From Arcobacter_B sp049472135 (lineage in GTDB: Bacteria; Campylobacterota; Campylobacteria; Campylobacterales; Arcobacteraceae), in NCBI RefSeq assembly GCF_049472135.1, contig NZ_JBMOVV010000002.1:1-64000 (forward strand): a stretch of DNA of 64,000 bases, given 5' to 3'. Positions 54,043 to 63,301 of the stretch are shown in pieces. Position 1 is the first letter of the stretch. Each line of letters begins with the position of its first letter. Under the pieces are notes generated by a model that was not told the origin of the DNA, searched no databases, and was given only the letters and a program-made list of their open reading frames with translations. The position numbers were made by a program, and so were the translations under genes.

Positions 54043-54486
54043 TTGAGTAAAAAGCTAGAGCTTTTCAAAGAGTTATTTGCGGATTATCCAAATATCGCTA
54101 TTTTACACGTGGATAACTCTTTGGATTTAGTAACAAATACCCTAGAGCAAGTAAGAGAAAAAAACGATGGTAACATCAAATACATCAAGTTTGAAGATGA
54201 AACCTCAGCAAGACTTAGAGCAACAGCTAGAGAGTATGAGTATGTAATCTTAGGAGATATTTTATCTTACTGTCCAAACAAAGATAAAATCTTAAAACTT
54301 ATGTATAAGGCTATTGAAAACTCAGGAAATATCATCATCTTAGAGAAAAAGACAAATGACAATCTTTATGAGCTTTTAGAGCTTATAGAAAATACTGGTT
54401 TTCAAGCTGTAAATAACATCGATTTATTTGATGAATACAACACAATCACAGCAAAAAAAATGCACCATTGGGACAACGGACTATAA
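54043..54486 (+). CDS. Methyltransferase-like Rossmann protein, unknown
   Basis: 147-residue protein, not firmly recognised. It starts with TTG at 54043 (AGGA upstream). The strand pattern AILHVDNSLDLV, YEYVILGDILSYCPN, KLMYKAIENSGNIIILEKK resembles the second half of a class I methyltransferase (acidic loop, then a strand after a helix), but no glycine-rich SAM loop is present. It may be a degenerate or non-catalytic partner. It lies between luxS and the MnmD-type gene and overlaps the latter by 19 bases. Confidence 0.7.
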   Translation: MSKKLELFKELFADYPNIAILHVDNSLDLVTNTLEQVREKNDGNIKYIKFEDETSARLRATAREYEYVILGDILSYCPNKDKILKLMYKAIENSGNIIILEKKTNDNLYELLELIENTGFQAVNNIDLFDEYNTITAKKMHHWDNGL

Positions 54487-55226
54487 ATTTGCAAGAAATA
54501 GTAAGCACAATAGATGGGTCAAATACCCTATTCTCAAAGAAATATAATCAGCACTATCACAATATAGATGATGGTGCTGTAAATGAAGCTTTATCAAAAC
54601 ATATCATACCAACTTTACAGTTTCAAAAAAACAAAAAAGAGTTAAATATCTTAGATATTTGTTTTGGTTTAGGCTACAACACTTTTACTACTTTGTACTA
54701 TATAAAAAAGAATAAACTTTCACATAAAGTAAATATCTACTCACCTGAATTAGATGGGGATTTAGTAAAGTCTTTGGAAAACTTTGAGTTTCCACAAGAG
54801 TTTGAGGAAATAAAACACATCATCAAGGAAGTGAGCCTTAACAACTTTTATGAAGACAAAGATATAAAAATAGAGGTTTTTATAGGTGATGCAAGAGAGT
54901 ATATCAAAAGCTTTGAAGACAAGTTTTTTGATATAGTCTACCAAGATGCTTTTTCAAGTGAAGTAAATATGGAGCTTTGGACAAAAGAGTATTTTGATGA
55001 TATTTTTAGAATCTCAAAACAAGACTCTATTTTATCTACCTATGCAATAGCAACTCCTATAAGACTATCACTTTATGAAGCTGGTTACCTTATCTATCAA
55101 CATATTCCAGTAAAAAGAAAGATTACTTTAGCTTTTAAACAAAGTCAAGATGATATTGGAAAGTACATAGATATGGAACTAAAAAAACAAAGAAACAAAG
55201 AAGCAAAAGCTATTTACGATAAATAG
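54468..55226 (+). CDS. mnmD: MnmD-type tRNA wobble-uridine methyltransferase
   Basis: 252-residue SAM-dependent methyltransferase of the DUF752/MnmC N-domain family, which finishes mnm5(s2)U at tRNA position 34. Marks are TLFSKKYNQHYHNIDDGAVNE, the SAM loop LDICFGLGYNTFTTLYY, IEVFIGDAREYI and the YQDAFSSEVNMELWTKEYF active loop. It is a stand-alone MnmD: the FAD-dependent MnmC2 oxidase domain found fused in E. coli is missing here. Start is uncertain; TTG 54489 (seven codons in) also fits. A terminator overlaps its stop codon. Confidence 0.87.
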   Translation: MGQRTINLQEIVSTIDGSNTLFSKKYNQHYHNIDDGAVNEALSKHIIPTLQFQKNKKELNILDICFGLGYNTFTTLYYIKKNKLSHKVNIYSPELDGDLVKSLENFEFPQEFEEIKHIIKEVSLNNFYEDKDIKIEVFIGDAREYIKSFEDKFFDIVYQDAFSSEVNMELWTKEYFDDIFRISKQDSILSTYAIATPIRLSLYEAGYLIYQHIPVKRKITLAFKQSQDDIGKYIDMELKKQRNKEAKAIYDK

Positions 55227-55237
55227 CTTTTGTTTTT
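55204..55237 (+). terminator. Rho-independent terminator after mnmD
   Basis: Perfect 13-bp stem, arms CAAAAGCTATTTA (55204-55216) and TAAATAGCTTTTG (55220-55232), a CGA loop, then five T. It overlaps the mnmD stop codon and lies five bases before the end of the converging ggt gene, so it may work both ways. Confidence 0.9.
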
Positions 55238-55241
55238 AGTC

Positions 55242-56762
55242 TTAATCCACTTTTATTACAGCAGCGCCACGTCTGCTGTCACATCCACCATTTAGGTTTC
55301 CATCCACAGCTTGAACTCCACCAAAGAATACATTTAAGTCATCGAAGTATTGAAGTTTATAGTGTTTTTCTAACTCGTCTCTTATAGCTTGTGAACAATC
55401 AGGCTCCATACAAACACTTCCTTTTTCAAAGTGAATTCTAGGACTGTTTATACTCTCATGTAAACTCTTACCATAATCAAGATTGTTTACCATAGTTTGA
55501 GTAATGGCTGAACGTATTCTATTACTTCCTGCACTTCCTAGTATAAGTTCTGGCTTTCCATCTTTTAGTACTGCTGTTGGTGCCATCATAGATGGAAGTC
55601 TAAGACCTTCTTCCCATGCAAACCAACCATGAGGGTTTAAGTCTTCTTCTCCCATCATATTATTTAGCATGATTCCAGAACTTGGTATTACATGACCTGA
55701 GCCCTCGCCATTTGTAGTAGTAACTGATACGGCATTTCCTAGCTCATCTATTACAGATAAGTGCGTTGTATTTCCCCATAGATTAAGTCTACTATGCATA
55801 GTTGTACAATAGTTTTTAATAAGTCTATCGTTTTGTAAAATATCTTTTAGTTTTTCATCATGTAAAAACTCATCAACATGTTCACGTCTAAAATCACTTG
55901 TAGTATTAAAAGCTTCAATCATTCCTTTTACATACTCAAAACTTCTAAAATCTTTTAGGTCATACTTCTCTAATATTTTCATAGTAAAAGCTATTAGTAT
56001 TCCTCCGCCACTTGGTGGTGGGTTTGTAACTATTTCATAGCCTTTGTAGTTAAAATCAATAGGCTCTCTTTTAATACATTGATAGTTTTTTAAATCTTCT
56101 TTTAAAATAAGCCCATCATTTTCTTTCATGATTTTCTCTATTTCATCAGCTACAATACCCTCATAGAAAACTTTACTCCCCTCTTTTGCAAAAGCTTCTA
56201 AAAAATCAGCATATGCAGGGTTCTTAAATAGATGTGTTTCATCTATAAGATTTTTATCATCTATTCCGTATACATCCATAGAGGATTTAGTAGATGTGAA
56301 AATTGGCTCTAAAAGTTTCACAAAACTTGCTTGCATAGAAGATAGATATACACCCTCTCTAGCGTATTTAACTGCTGGTTTGATTATCTCAGATAAAGGA
56401 AGTGTTCCTTTATCTTTATGTACTTGATAAATTCCTTCCACAAGTCCTGGAATAGCTACACTTCCTGCACCTATATGAAACTCTTGAACAGCTGCTCCAA
56501 AATCCACATATATTGGATAAAACTCTGGTTCTTCTACTCTTTTTTTAGGAACTTGTACGAAAAAATCATAAAGTTCAGGCTTTTTGCCTTTTTCAAGTCC
56601 AAGAAGAAATCCCCCTCCTCCAAGACTTGTAAATAAAGGTTCTGTTAATGGTGCGGCAAGCATTACAGCTAGTGCAGCATCATAAGCATTTCCCCCTTGT
56701 TTTAAGATATCAGCTCCTGCTTGTGCTGAATTTGTATCTCCTGCTGAGACTACACCTTTCAT
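55242..56762 (-). CDS. Gamma-glutamyltransferase-family Ntn hydrolase without signal peptide
   Basis: 506-residue member of the gamma-glutamyltransferase family. These enzymes cut themselves before a threonine that becomes the nucleophile; here it is T332 in GNTTHLSVID. Substrate-loop motifs TNPPPSGGGILIAF, the oxyanion segment LGSAGSNRIRSAITQ and NNMMGEEDLNPHGW are present. It is shorter than E. coli Ggt (about 580) because there is no signal peptide, so it should be cytosolic or a different subfamily. Its start overlaps the GCS2-type ligase gene by four bases, pairing formation and removal of gamma-glutamyl bonds. Confidence 0.9.
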   Translation of the reverse strand: MKGVVSAGDTNSAQAGADILKQGGNAYDAALAVMLAAPLTEPLFTSLGGGGFLLGLEKGKKPELYDFFVQVPKKRVEEPEFYPIYVDFGAAVQEFHIGAGSVAIPGLVEGIYQVHKDKGTLPLSEIIKPAVKYAREGVYLSSMQASFVKLLEPIFTSTKSSMDVYGIDDKNLIDETHLFKNPAYADFLEAFAKEGSKVFYEGIVADEIEKIMKENDGLILKEDLKNYQCIKREPIDFNYKGYEIVTNPPPSGGGILIAFTMKILEKYDLKDFRSFEYVKGMIEAFNTTSDFRREHVDEFLHDEKLKDILQNDRLIKNYCTTMHSRLNLWGNTTHLSVIDELGNAVSVTTTNGEGSGHVIPSSGIMLNNMMGEEDLNPHGWFAWEEGLRLPSMMAPTAVLKDGKPELILGSAGSNRIRSAITQTMVNNLDYGKSLHESINSPRIHFEKGSVCMEPDCSQAIRDELEKHYKLQYFDDLNVFFGGVQAVDGNLNGGCDSRRGAAVIKVD

Positions 56763-57835
56763 TTAATCACTCCTAACTTTTCTACTTCATTTAAATCTTT
56801 TGTTTTTTCATATGTTTCTATCATATCTTGGGCAATTGAATTTGAGTCTACAATTGCTCTTGCTTTATCCATAAACTCATCACTTATAATATGCTTTTCA
56901 TAAAGTTCATCTATTAGTTTATGAATAACTTCTCTAATACATCTTTTTTGACTTTTATAAATAAAATTTGCATTCATTGAATATCTTGAAGCTTTCCACA
57001 TATTCTGTTTTAAAACCTGCATAGGCTCATAAGAAACCTCTTTTGTTTGAGATAATTTACAAATACCCCTAAACAGCCCAATAATTACTTCTAACCTATC
57101 AAAATCATTTATAGCATCACAAACTCTAAACTCTATTGTTTTAAAGGTTGGTTGAATTCTAACATCCCACCAAACATCCTTTTCACTTTGAATTACCTCA
57201 GAATCATAAAGTATATTGTAAACACTTTTCATTTGTTCATAAGACTCAAAATATTCAGGAATAGAAGCTTTTGGCAATCTATCAAAAACCTTTGTTCTAT
57301 AAGAATGAATACCAGTATCTTGACCATTTGAATAAACGGAAGAAGCTGATAAAGCTACAAACATTGGCATATATAAAAGTGAAAAATTATAAGCTTTTAA
57401 AGCCTTTTCAAAATTTTTAAACCCCACATGTACATGCAAACCACAGATTGAAAAATCATCTAAAAGTATTTTATGTTCATTTGAAAGTTCTTGATATCGT
57501 TTGTTGCTTGAAAGTTCTAAATGGTCTTGTTTTAAAGCACTTGAACCACTAGATTGAAGAAGTAATCCTCTTTTTTTAGCAAGTGTATTAAGTTCAGATG
57601 TTATCTCTTTGAAATATGTGATTAAATCTGATAGATTATTAAATACAGGTGTATTTATCTCAATCATACATTGTAAAAACTCAGAAGTAATATTGTTTTT
57701 AAACTTTTCACTAATATTTTGTTTAAAATAGTCATATTCGCTAGCACAACTTAAATCATCTTTATTTAAAATTCTAATCTCTAGTTCTGCACCTAAAGTA
57801 AATGTATAGCCGTTTGTGAATTTATCAAATATCAA
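56759..57835 (-). CDS. YbdK/GCS2-type carboxylate-amine ligase
   Basis: 358-residue protein of the GCS2 family, which forms gamma-glutamyl amide bonds with ATP (YbdK is a weak glutamate-cysteine ligase). FTLGAELEIRIL near the N-terminus carries metal-binding glutamates. LQCMIEINTPVF, CGLHVHVGF and the WWDVRIQPTFKTIEFRVCD region supply the rest of the active site. Length fits the family. It is the first gene of a two-gene operon with the gamma-glutamyltransferase, which suggests a gamma-glutamyl compound other than bulk glutathione; the product is unknown. Confidence 0.87.
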   Translation of the reverse strand: MIFDKFTNGYTFTLGAELEIRILNKDDLSCASEYDYFKQNISEKFKNNITSEFLQCMIEINTPVFNNLSDLITYFKEITSELNTLAKKRGLLLQSSGSSALKQDHLELSSNKRYQELSNEHKILLDDFSICGLHVHVGFKNFEKALKAYNFSLLYMPMFVALSASSVYSNGQDTGIHSYRTKVFDRLPKASIPEYFESYEQMKSVYNILYDSEVIQSEKDVWWDVRIQPTFKTIEFRVCDAINDFDRLEVIIGLFRGICKLSQTKEVSYEPMQVLKQNMWKASRYSMNANFIYKSQKRCIREVIHKLIDELYEKHIISDEFMDKARAIVDSNSIAQDMIETYEKTKDLNEVEKLGVIK

Positions 57836-57946
57836 GTTGCACCAACTTTTATATTAATATTGTATAACATAAATACTAACATAAAAAGTTGTGAAGAAAA
57901 TAAAAAATAATAGTTTTTTATTGTTTATTTATAAAATAATTATGCC

Positions 57947-58441
57947 CTAGTCAGCAAGTTTATCTAAGATATATCTCTCTAAATCTCTTTTTGTAACTTC
58001 ATCTTTTTGTGATTTTTCAAAGATTTCTTCCATTTTTTTAGAGTAATCTTCGTAAGGGAATAAAGGAAAATGAAGCTTCCAAGATCTTTTGATTAGTAGT
58101 AAACTAATTGAATCTCTCATTTTTGCTCTAAAGAAATTAAAGCCAATAAAAATCACAGCTGTAATAACCATTGCTCCTAAAATTGAAACATGAGAATCTA
58201 TTTTTGCTAAAGTTTTATGAGTTAATAAAGATATTGGAACTAAGATAGATAAAACAATAGCTAAATACACTAAATAAGCTCTTGATAATCTAAGTCTAAA
58301 CCCTAACTTAGCAGGATCAACATGCATCCCTTCATTGTATTGTCTATTTGCGATTAATAAATCTCTTAATAAAATTGGTTGCTTTGAAGTAATGTAAATA
58401 TAGTCTAAAATTTTCTCTTTAAATGTTTTTCTCTTAGGCAT
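57947..58441 (-). CDS. Two-span membrane protein, unknown
   Basis: 164-residue protein not recognised. A basic N-terminus (about 1-52) is followed by two membrane spans (about 55-74 and 85-104) and a cytosolic C-terminal part with aromatic and charged residues (HFPLFPYEDYSKKMEEIFEK). Both ends are probably in the cytosol. It is a lone minus-strand gene between the GCS2-type ligase and a divergent sensor kinase. No motif allows a function. Confidence 0.7.
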   Translation of the reverse strand: MPKRKTFKEKILDYIYITSKQPILLRDLLIANRQYNEGMHVDPAKLGFRLRLSRAYLVYLAIVLSILVPISLLTHKTLAKIDSHVSILGAMVITAVIFIGFNFFRAKMRDSISLLLIKRSWKLHFPLFPYEDYSKKMEEIFEKSQKDEVTKRDLERYILDKLAD

Positions 58442-58637
58442 TAGGCTTTCCCTATAAAATTTTAATCATATTTTATCCAATTAAAGATAATAACGGGTTA
58501 ATTTAAAAAACATGAAAGTTTATTAATTATTAACTCTTGATATTTTTATATTTTCAATATAATTAAAATTTATATAATAATTTAATCTAAATAACTATAA
58601 ACTAGATAAAATATATAAAATAGATATAGGTTTTCTT

Positions 58638-61187
58638 ATGAAAAAAATAGTTTTAATATTTTTCACTTTTATTTACACTTTTTTATATGCAAATGAAAAG
58701 ACAAATGTCTCTATTCAATTTATGTGGCATGATCAGTTTCAATTTGCAGGTTTTTATATAGCAAAAGAAAAAGGCTTTTATAAAGATGTTGGTTTAAATG
58801 TAGAGTTTCATAAATATACAGCAGACACAAATATCACAAACCGAGTTCTTCAAAATAAATCTGACTTTGCAACTGGTTCTATTTCCTTACTAGTAGATAA
58901 ATCAAAAGGTAAAGATATAGCTCTTTTAGGTTCTATCTTTCAATCTTCTCCTTTAATACTTCTTTCTTTAAAAGACTCAAACATAAATAAGATTGAAGAT
59001 TTTAAAAATAAAAAGATAATGATTACAAAAGACCTTCAAAGATTTGCTACATTCCAAGCAGTTCTTGCTAGTAAAGGGGTTTTGTTAAAAGATTTTCAAA
59101 CTCTTGAACATAGTTTTGATGTTCTTGATTTAGTAAATAAAAAAACTGATTCAATGATTGCTTATACTACAAATGAGCCTTTTGTTTTAAAAGAATTAGG
59201 ATACGAAAGTAAAATCTTTCATCCAAAAGATTATGGATTTGATTTTTATGAACAATTAATTTTCACATCAAAAGAGTTTACACAACAAAATCCTTCTACG
59301 GTAAGAAACTTTTATGAAGCTTCTATAAAAGGTTGGGAGTATGCTTTTGAAAATATCAATGAAACAGCTAAACTAATTTTTGATAAATACAACCCTCAAA
59401 ATAAAAGCCTAAAAAGTCTTATCTTTGAAGCAAAAGAGATGAAAAAACTTGTTTACACAAAAGATGGGAAAATTGGGCCTATTAGTAAAGATAAAATTGC
59501 ATTAATTGAAAACACATATAGAATTATGGGCTTACTTGATAAACCTTTAGATATTAATGAACTTGTTTATGAAGAACATATTAAAGTAAAAAATAGTTTA
59601 ACGCAAAGTGAAAAAAATCTATTAAAACAAATGGGTACGATTAAGATGTGTATTGACCCTAGTTGGATGCCATTTGAAAAGAATGAAAATGGTAAACATA
59701 TAGGAATTACTGCTGATTTTATAAAACTAATTGAAAAACAAATAGGTACAAAAATAAGTATGGTTCCAACATCAACATGGTCACAATCTTTAGAGTTTGG
59801 AGAAAAAAGAGCTTGTGATATTTTCTCTTTAATAATGTCAACAAAATCAAGAAAGACTTTTTTAGATTTTACGAAACCTTATTTAGAAATTCCATTAGTT
59901 GTTGCTTCAAAATTAAATACTATGTTTATAAATGATATATCTCAATTAGAAAATAAAAAACTAGCTATAGTAAGAGATTATGCTTATGCTGAAATATTAA
60001 GATTTAAATATCCAAATATAGAACTACTTGAAGTTGATAATATTGATGAAGGTTTAAAAAAGATTGAAAATGATGAAGTTTACGGTTTTATTGGAAGTCT
60101 TGCAACTATAGGTTATCACATACAAAAAGATTATATTGGACAACTTAAAATTAGTGGTAAATTTGATGAAAAATGGAAACTAGGAATCGCTACAAGAAAC
60201 GATATACCTCAATTAAAAACAATTTTTAATAAGGCAATAAATAGTATTTCTGATGAAAATAAACAAACTATATTAAATAGATGGATTTCTGTAAACTATC
60301 AAAAAAGTTTTGACTATTCACTTTTATATAAGATTCTATTTTCATCTTTAGTTATTATCTTTTTAATCATTTTAATTTACAGACAAATACTTCTTAAAAA
60401 GCTTAATGAAAGACTAAAGAGAAAAGTAGAAGCTGAAATACAAAAAAACAATGAACAAAATCAACTTATGAATCAACAAGCCAAACTAGCTGCAATGGGT
60501 GAGATGATGGGAAATATTGCTCATCAATGGAGACAACCTTTATCTCTAATCTCAATTACAGCTACAGGAATGAAGTTTAAAAAAGAGTTAGGGAATTTAG
60601 ATGATAAAGAGTTTGATAAATGTGTTGAACAGATTGTAAACTCAACAAAATATCTATCAAGTACTATTGATGACTTTAGAAATTTTTTAAATAGAAATAA
60701 ACCTGCTTTTGCATTTAGCACAAAACAGTTAATTACTAAAACTCTAAATTTAATTGATGCCCAATTTAAAAACAATGATATTGAAATAATTCAAAATATT
60801 GAAGATATTGAAATCACTGCCCATGAAAATGAGCTTATTCAAGTTTTAATCAATATTCTAAACAATGCAAAAGATGCTCTTGAAAACAGAAAAGAAGAAA
60901 AACTAATTTTTATTAATATCTATGAAAAAGGTAACTTTGTTTATATAGAACTTCAAGATAATGCAAATGGAATTGATGAAAATATCATTTCAAAAATCTT
61001 TGAGCCATATTTTACAACTAAACACCAGACACAAGGTACTGGTATTGGTCTTTATATGAGTAAGCAAATGATTGATAAGACGATGAAAGGAAAACTATTA
61101 GTCCAAAACAAAGAGTTTATCTATAATCAAAAAGAGTATAAAGGTGCTTTATTTACTATAAAATTAAGCAAACATAAACAAAGCTAG
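58638..61187 (+). CDS. Sensor kinase with NMT1-type and SBP3-type binding domains
   Basis: 849-residue membrane kinase with an unusual sensor. Signal peptide or first span (about 1-19), then an NMT1/THI5-like domain (about 22-300, opening with MWHDQFQFAGFYIAKEKGFY) as in pyrimidine- or sulfonate-binding proteins. Next is a family-3 solute-binding domain (about 325-550, with IDPSWMPFEKNENGKHIGIT), as in amino-acid receptors. A span (about 556-576) leads to HisKA with H629 in MGNIAHQWRQPLS and to HATPase_c (LQDNANGIDENII, GTGIGLYMSKQ). No response regulator gene adjoins it. It meets the next gene tail to tail with a four-base overlap. Confidence 0.9.
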   Translation: MKKIVLIFFTFIYTFLYANEKTNVSIQFMWHDQFQFAGFYIAKEKGFYKDVGLNVEFHKYTADTNITNRVLQNKSDFATGSISLLVDKSKGKDIALLGSIFQSSPLILLSLKDSNINKIEDFKNKKIMITKDLQRFATFQAVLASKGVLLKDFQTLEHSFDVLDLVNKKTDSMIAYTTNEPFVLKELGYESKIFHPKDYGFDFYEQLIFTSKEFTQQNPSTVRNFYEASIKGWEYAFENINETAKLIFDKYNPQNKSLKSLIFEAKEMKKLVYTKDGKIGPISKDKIALIENTYRIMGLLDKPLDINELVYEEHIKVKNSLTQSEKNLLKQMGTIKMCIDPSWMPFEKNENGKHIGITADFIKLIEKQIGTKISMVPTSTWSQSLEFGEKRACDIFSLIMSTKSRKTFLDFTKPYLEIPLVVASKLNTMFINDISQLENKKLAIVRDYAYAEILRFKYPNIELLEVDNIDEGLKKIENDEVYGFIGSLATIGYHIQKDYIGQLKISGKFDEKWKLGIATRNDIPQLKTIFNKAINSISDENKQTILNRWISVNYQKSFDYSLLYKILFSSLVIIFLIILIYRQILLKKLNERLKRKVEAEIQKNNEQNQLMNQQAKLAAMGEMMGNIAHQWRQPLSLISITATGMKFKKELGNLDDKEFDKCVEQIVNSTKYLSSTIDDFRNFLNRNKPAFAFSTKQLITKTLNLIDAQFKNNDIEIIQNIEDIEITAHENELIQVLINILNNAKDALENRKEEKLIFINIYEKGNFVYIELQDNANGIDENIISKIFEPYFTTKHQTQGTGIGLYMSKQMIDKTMKGKLLVQNKEFIYNQKEYKGALFTIKLSKHKQS

Positions 61188-63298
61188 AAATCACTTTGTT
61201 TTATCAAAGTTGATAAGACCTTTATATATAGTTTCTCAATTATACTTTGGGGTTTTGAATCAACAATCAAAACTCCTTTTTGTCTATATAAAACCTCACT
61301 TGTAAAACCTATGGGTTTTGCAAAAACTTTATAATATGCTTTTTGACTTACAAGGTTTTCATTTTCATCTTTATTTGCAGCTATTTCTCCATCATAAATA
61401 GAGCTTAATTCTTTAAACTCTATATTTGGTAAAGAGTATGTAGATATTTCTAAAACTTCACTTTCAATCTTCTTTATACCATTATCTAAAAGAAGCTGTG
61501 CATTTTTACTATCTTTTATATACGAATAATTCTCTTCTTTACAATAAGCAATAATCTCAAATGAACTAGGATTATAAAGAGTAAATAAAGGCTGTTTTTC
61601 ATCTACCCATATACCTTCTTGAATATCTTCATTTTTATAAATAATTCCATCAAAGGAAGCTCTTATTTCAAAACTATTTAACTGTTTTAAAATTGATTCC
61701 TTTTCTCTTAAAAGTTTTAATAATTGCTCTTCTAATACTATTTTATTATCTAAAGATTTTTGATTAGAATCAACAGTATTTAGTTTTAATTCTACTAGAT
61801 TAATCTTTTTATCTAGTTGCTTTAATGCATACTGTTTTTCAGAAGAGTTTAAATATGCTAAAAGCTCACCTTTTTTAACTCTTTTTTCATTTGAAAAGAA
61901 AATCTTTTCTATAAAAACCTTATCATTTGAATAAATTTGATTAAACTGTTTTGATTGAAGTACAGCTGGCATAGAAACTTTTGTGTTCCAAGGATAAACT
62001 AAAAAAACTATAAAAAGAACAAATAAAATCAAACTTGTAATATTTCTCATATTTAAACTCACTTCATTAAACTTTTTAGTCCAAACTTTTAACTCATTGT
62101 ATATTGGCATCAAAATAAACCAAATAATTTCAACAATAAATAGAATAATACCTAAAACTTTAAAAGCAAAAAAGTAAACAAGTAAAGCTATTCCTAAAAA
62201 TAAGAAAAATCTATAAATCCAAGTAGCTATTGCATAAACAATAAAAAATCTTTGTTTATATAAAGGCAAAAACTCTGGTGGGTTTATATCTAAACCTAAA
62301 ATATATTTTCTTAAAAACCACCTAGCCATTGCAAAACTTCGTGGCTGTAAATTTTTAGTATTAGTAGCATCACTTAAAGCATAATAACCATCAAACCTAA
62401 GAAATGGACTAATGTTAATCAACAAAGAGGTAATCCAACTTGTTGTTGCAAGTATAAAAGCAATTGTTTTTAAAATACCATCAGGCAAAAATGCCCAAAG
62501 AAAAGTTGCTATTAAGGCTAAATAAAGTTCAACTTTTACTCCTGCAAGAACTATTTGCAATCTTTTATATTTTGATTTTAATCTCCAAGAGTCTGTTGTA
62601 TCTGTATACATTACTGGAAATAAAACTAAAAAAGCTACTCCCATAGTAGGGACTCTAATACCATTTTTCTTTGCTGTAAAAGCATGTCCTAATTCATGTA
62701 ATATCTTTACAAATATAATTGATACTATATAATAAAAAGCCCCTTGCATTGAGAAAAGGTATGAAAAAGTATTTATAAAATCTTCATAATTTCTAAGTGC
62801 AAATAAAATACCAATGAATCCTAAAAATAAAACTATATTTTTATAAAAAGCACTGTAAAAAAAACTTACTTTTGACAAATTGTTTTCTAAAAATCTATCA
62901 CTTTTAAATAAAGGTATTTTTATAAAAAGATAGTTTTTTAAAAGCCATTTAAAAGGTGAATCTTTTGTATTTTGATATTCATCATACAATCTTGTTACAT
63001 CTTCTTTACTTGATGTTTCTAATAGAGAGTTTTTTCTCAAAAAATCTATAAAAACATCTAGATTCTCTTCTTCAATTTCATAATCATTTTGTTTTAGAAA
63101 CTCTAAAAAGGAATTAATATTCTCACCATTTCTCCAAAGTCTTACAAGTTTAAAAGCATCATATGAAATTGAAAAGTATTTATCTTGTAAAGGATCAAAA
63201 ATAAGCCAACTCTTTTCACCAGTTTCTGTTGGCATTGCATCTAAAAGTTTAAGGTCTTCTCGTATTGAAGGTAGTAGCTTTTGCTTACTATTTAGCAT
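61184..63298 (-). CDS. M50 metalloprotease/HlyD-like fusion protein
   Basis: 704-residue membrane protein. An N-terminal PqqD-like cytosolic domain (about 1-100) precedes a multi-span site-2-protease-type core (about 150-420) with the zinc motif HELGH (H201, E202, H205) and the third ligand D303 in FLRFDGYYALSD. After a last span (about 425-445) comes an HlyD-type periplasmic adaptor (about 450-690) with coiled coil and barrel. Such proteins lie with HlyD adaptors and type I-like exporters for large proteins or peptides. The HlyD gene upstream is only three bases away. Cargo is outside the window. Confidence 0.88.
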   Translation of the reverse strand: MLNSKQKLLPSIREDLKLLDAMPTETGEKSWLIFDPLQDKYFSISYDAFKLVRLWRNGENINSFLEFLKQNDYEIEEENLDVFIDFLRKNSLLETSSKEDVTRLYDEYQNTKDSPFKWLLKNYLFIKIPLFKSDRFLENNLSKVSFFYSAFYKNIVLFLGFIGILFALRNYEDFINTFSYLFSMQGAFYYIVSIIFVKILHELGHAFTAKKNGIRVPTMGVAFLVLFPVMYTDTTDSWRLKSKYKRLQIVLAGVKVELYLALIATFLWAFLPDGILKTIAFILATTSWITSLLINISPFLRFDGYYALSDATNTKNLQPRSFAMARWFLRKYILGLDINPPEFLPLYKQRFFIVYAIATWIYRFFLFLGIALLVYFFAFKVLGIILFIVEIIWFILMPIYNELKVWTKKFNEVSLNMRNITSLILFVLFIVFLVYPWNTKVSMPAVLQSKQFNQIYSNDKVFIEKIFFSNEKRVKKGELLAYLNSSEKQYALKQLDKKINLVELKLNTVDSNQKSLDNKIVLEEQLLKLLREKESILKQLNSFEIRASFDGIIYKNEDIQEGIWVDEKQPLFTLYNPSSFEIIAYCKEENYSYIKDSKNAQLLLDNGIKKIESEVLEISTYSLPNIEFKELSSIYDGEIAANKDENENLVSQKAYYKVFAKPIGFTSEVLYRQKGVLIVDSKPQSIIEKLYIKVLSTLIKQSDF

Positions 63299-63301
63299 AG
63301 A

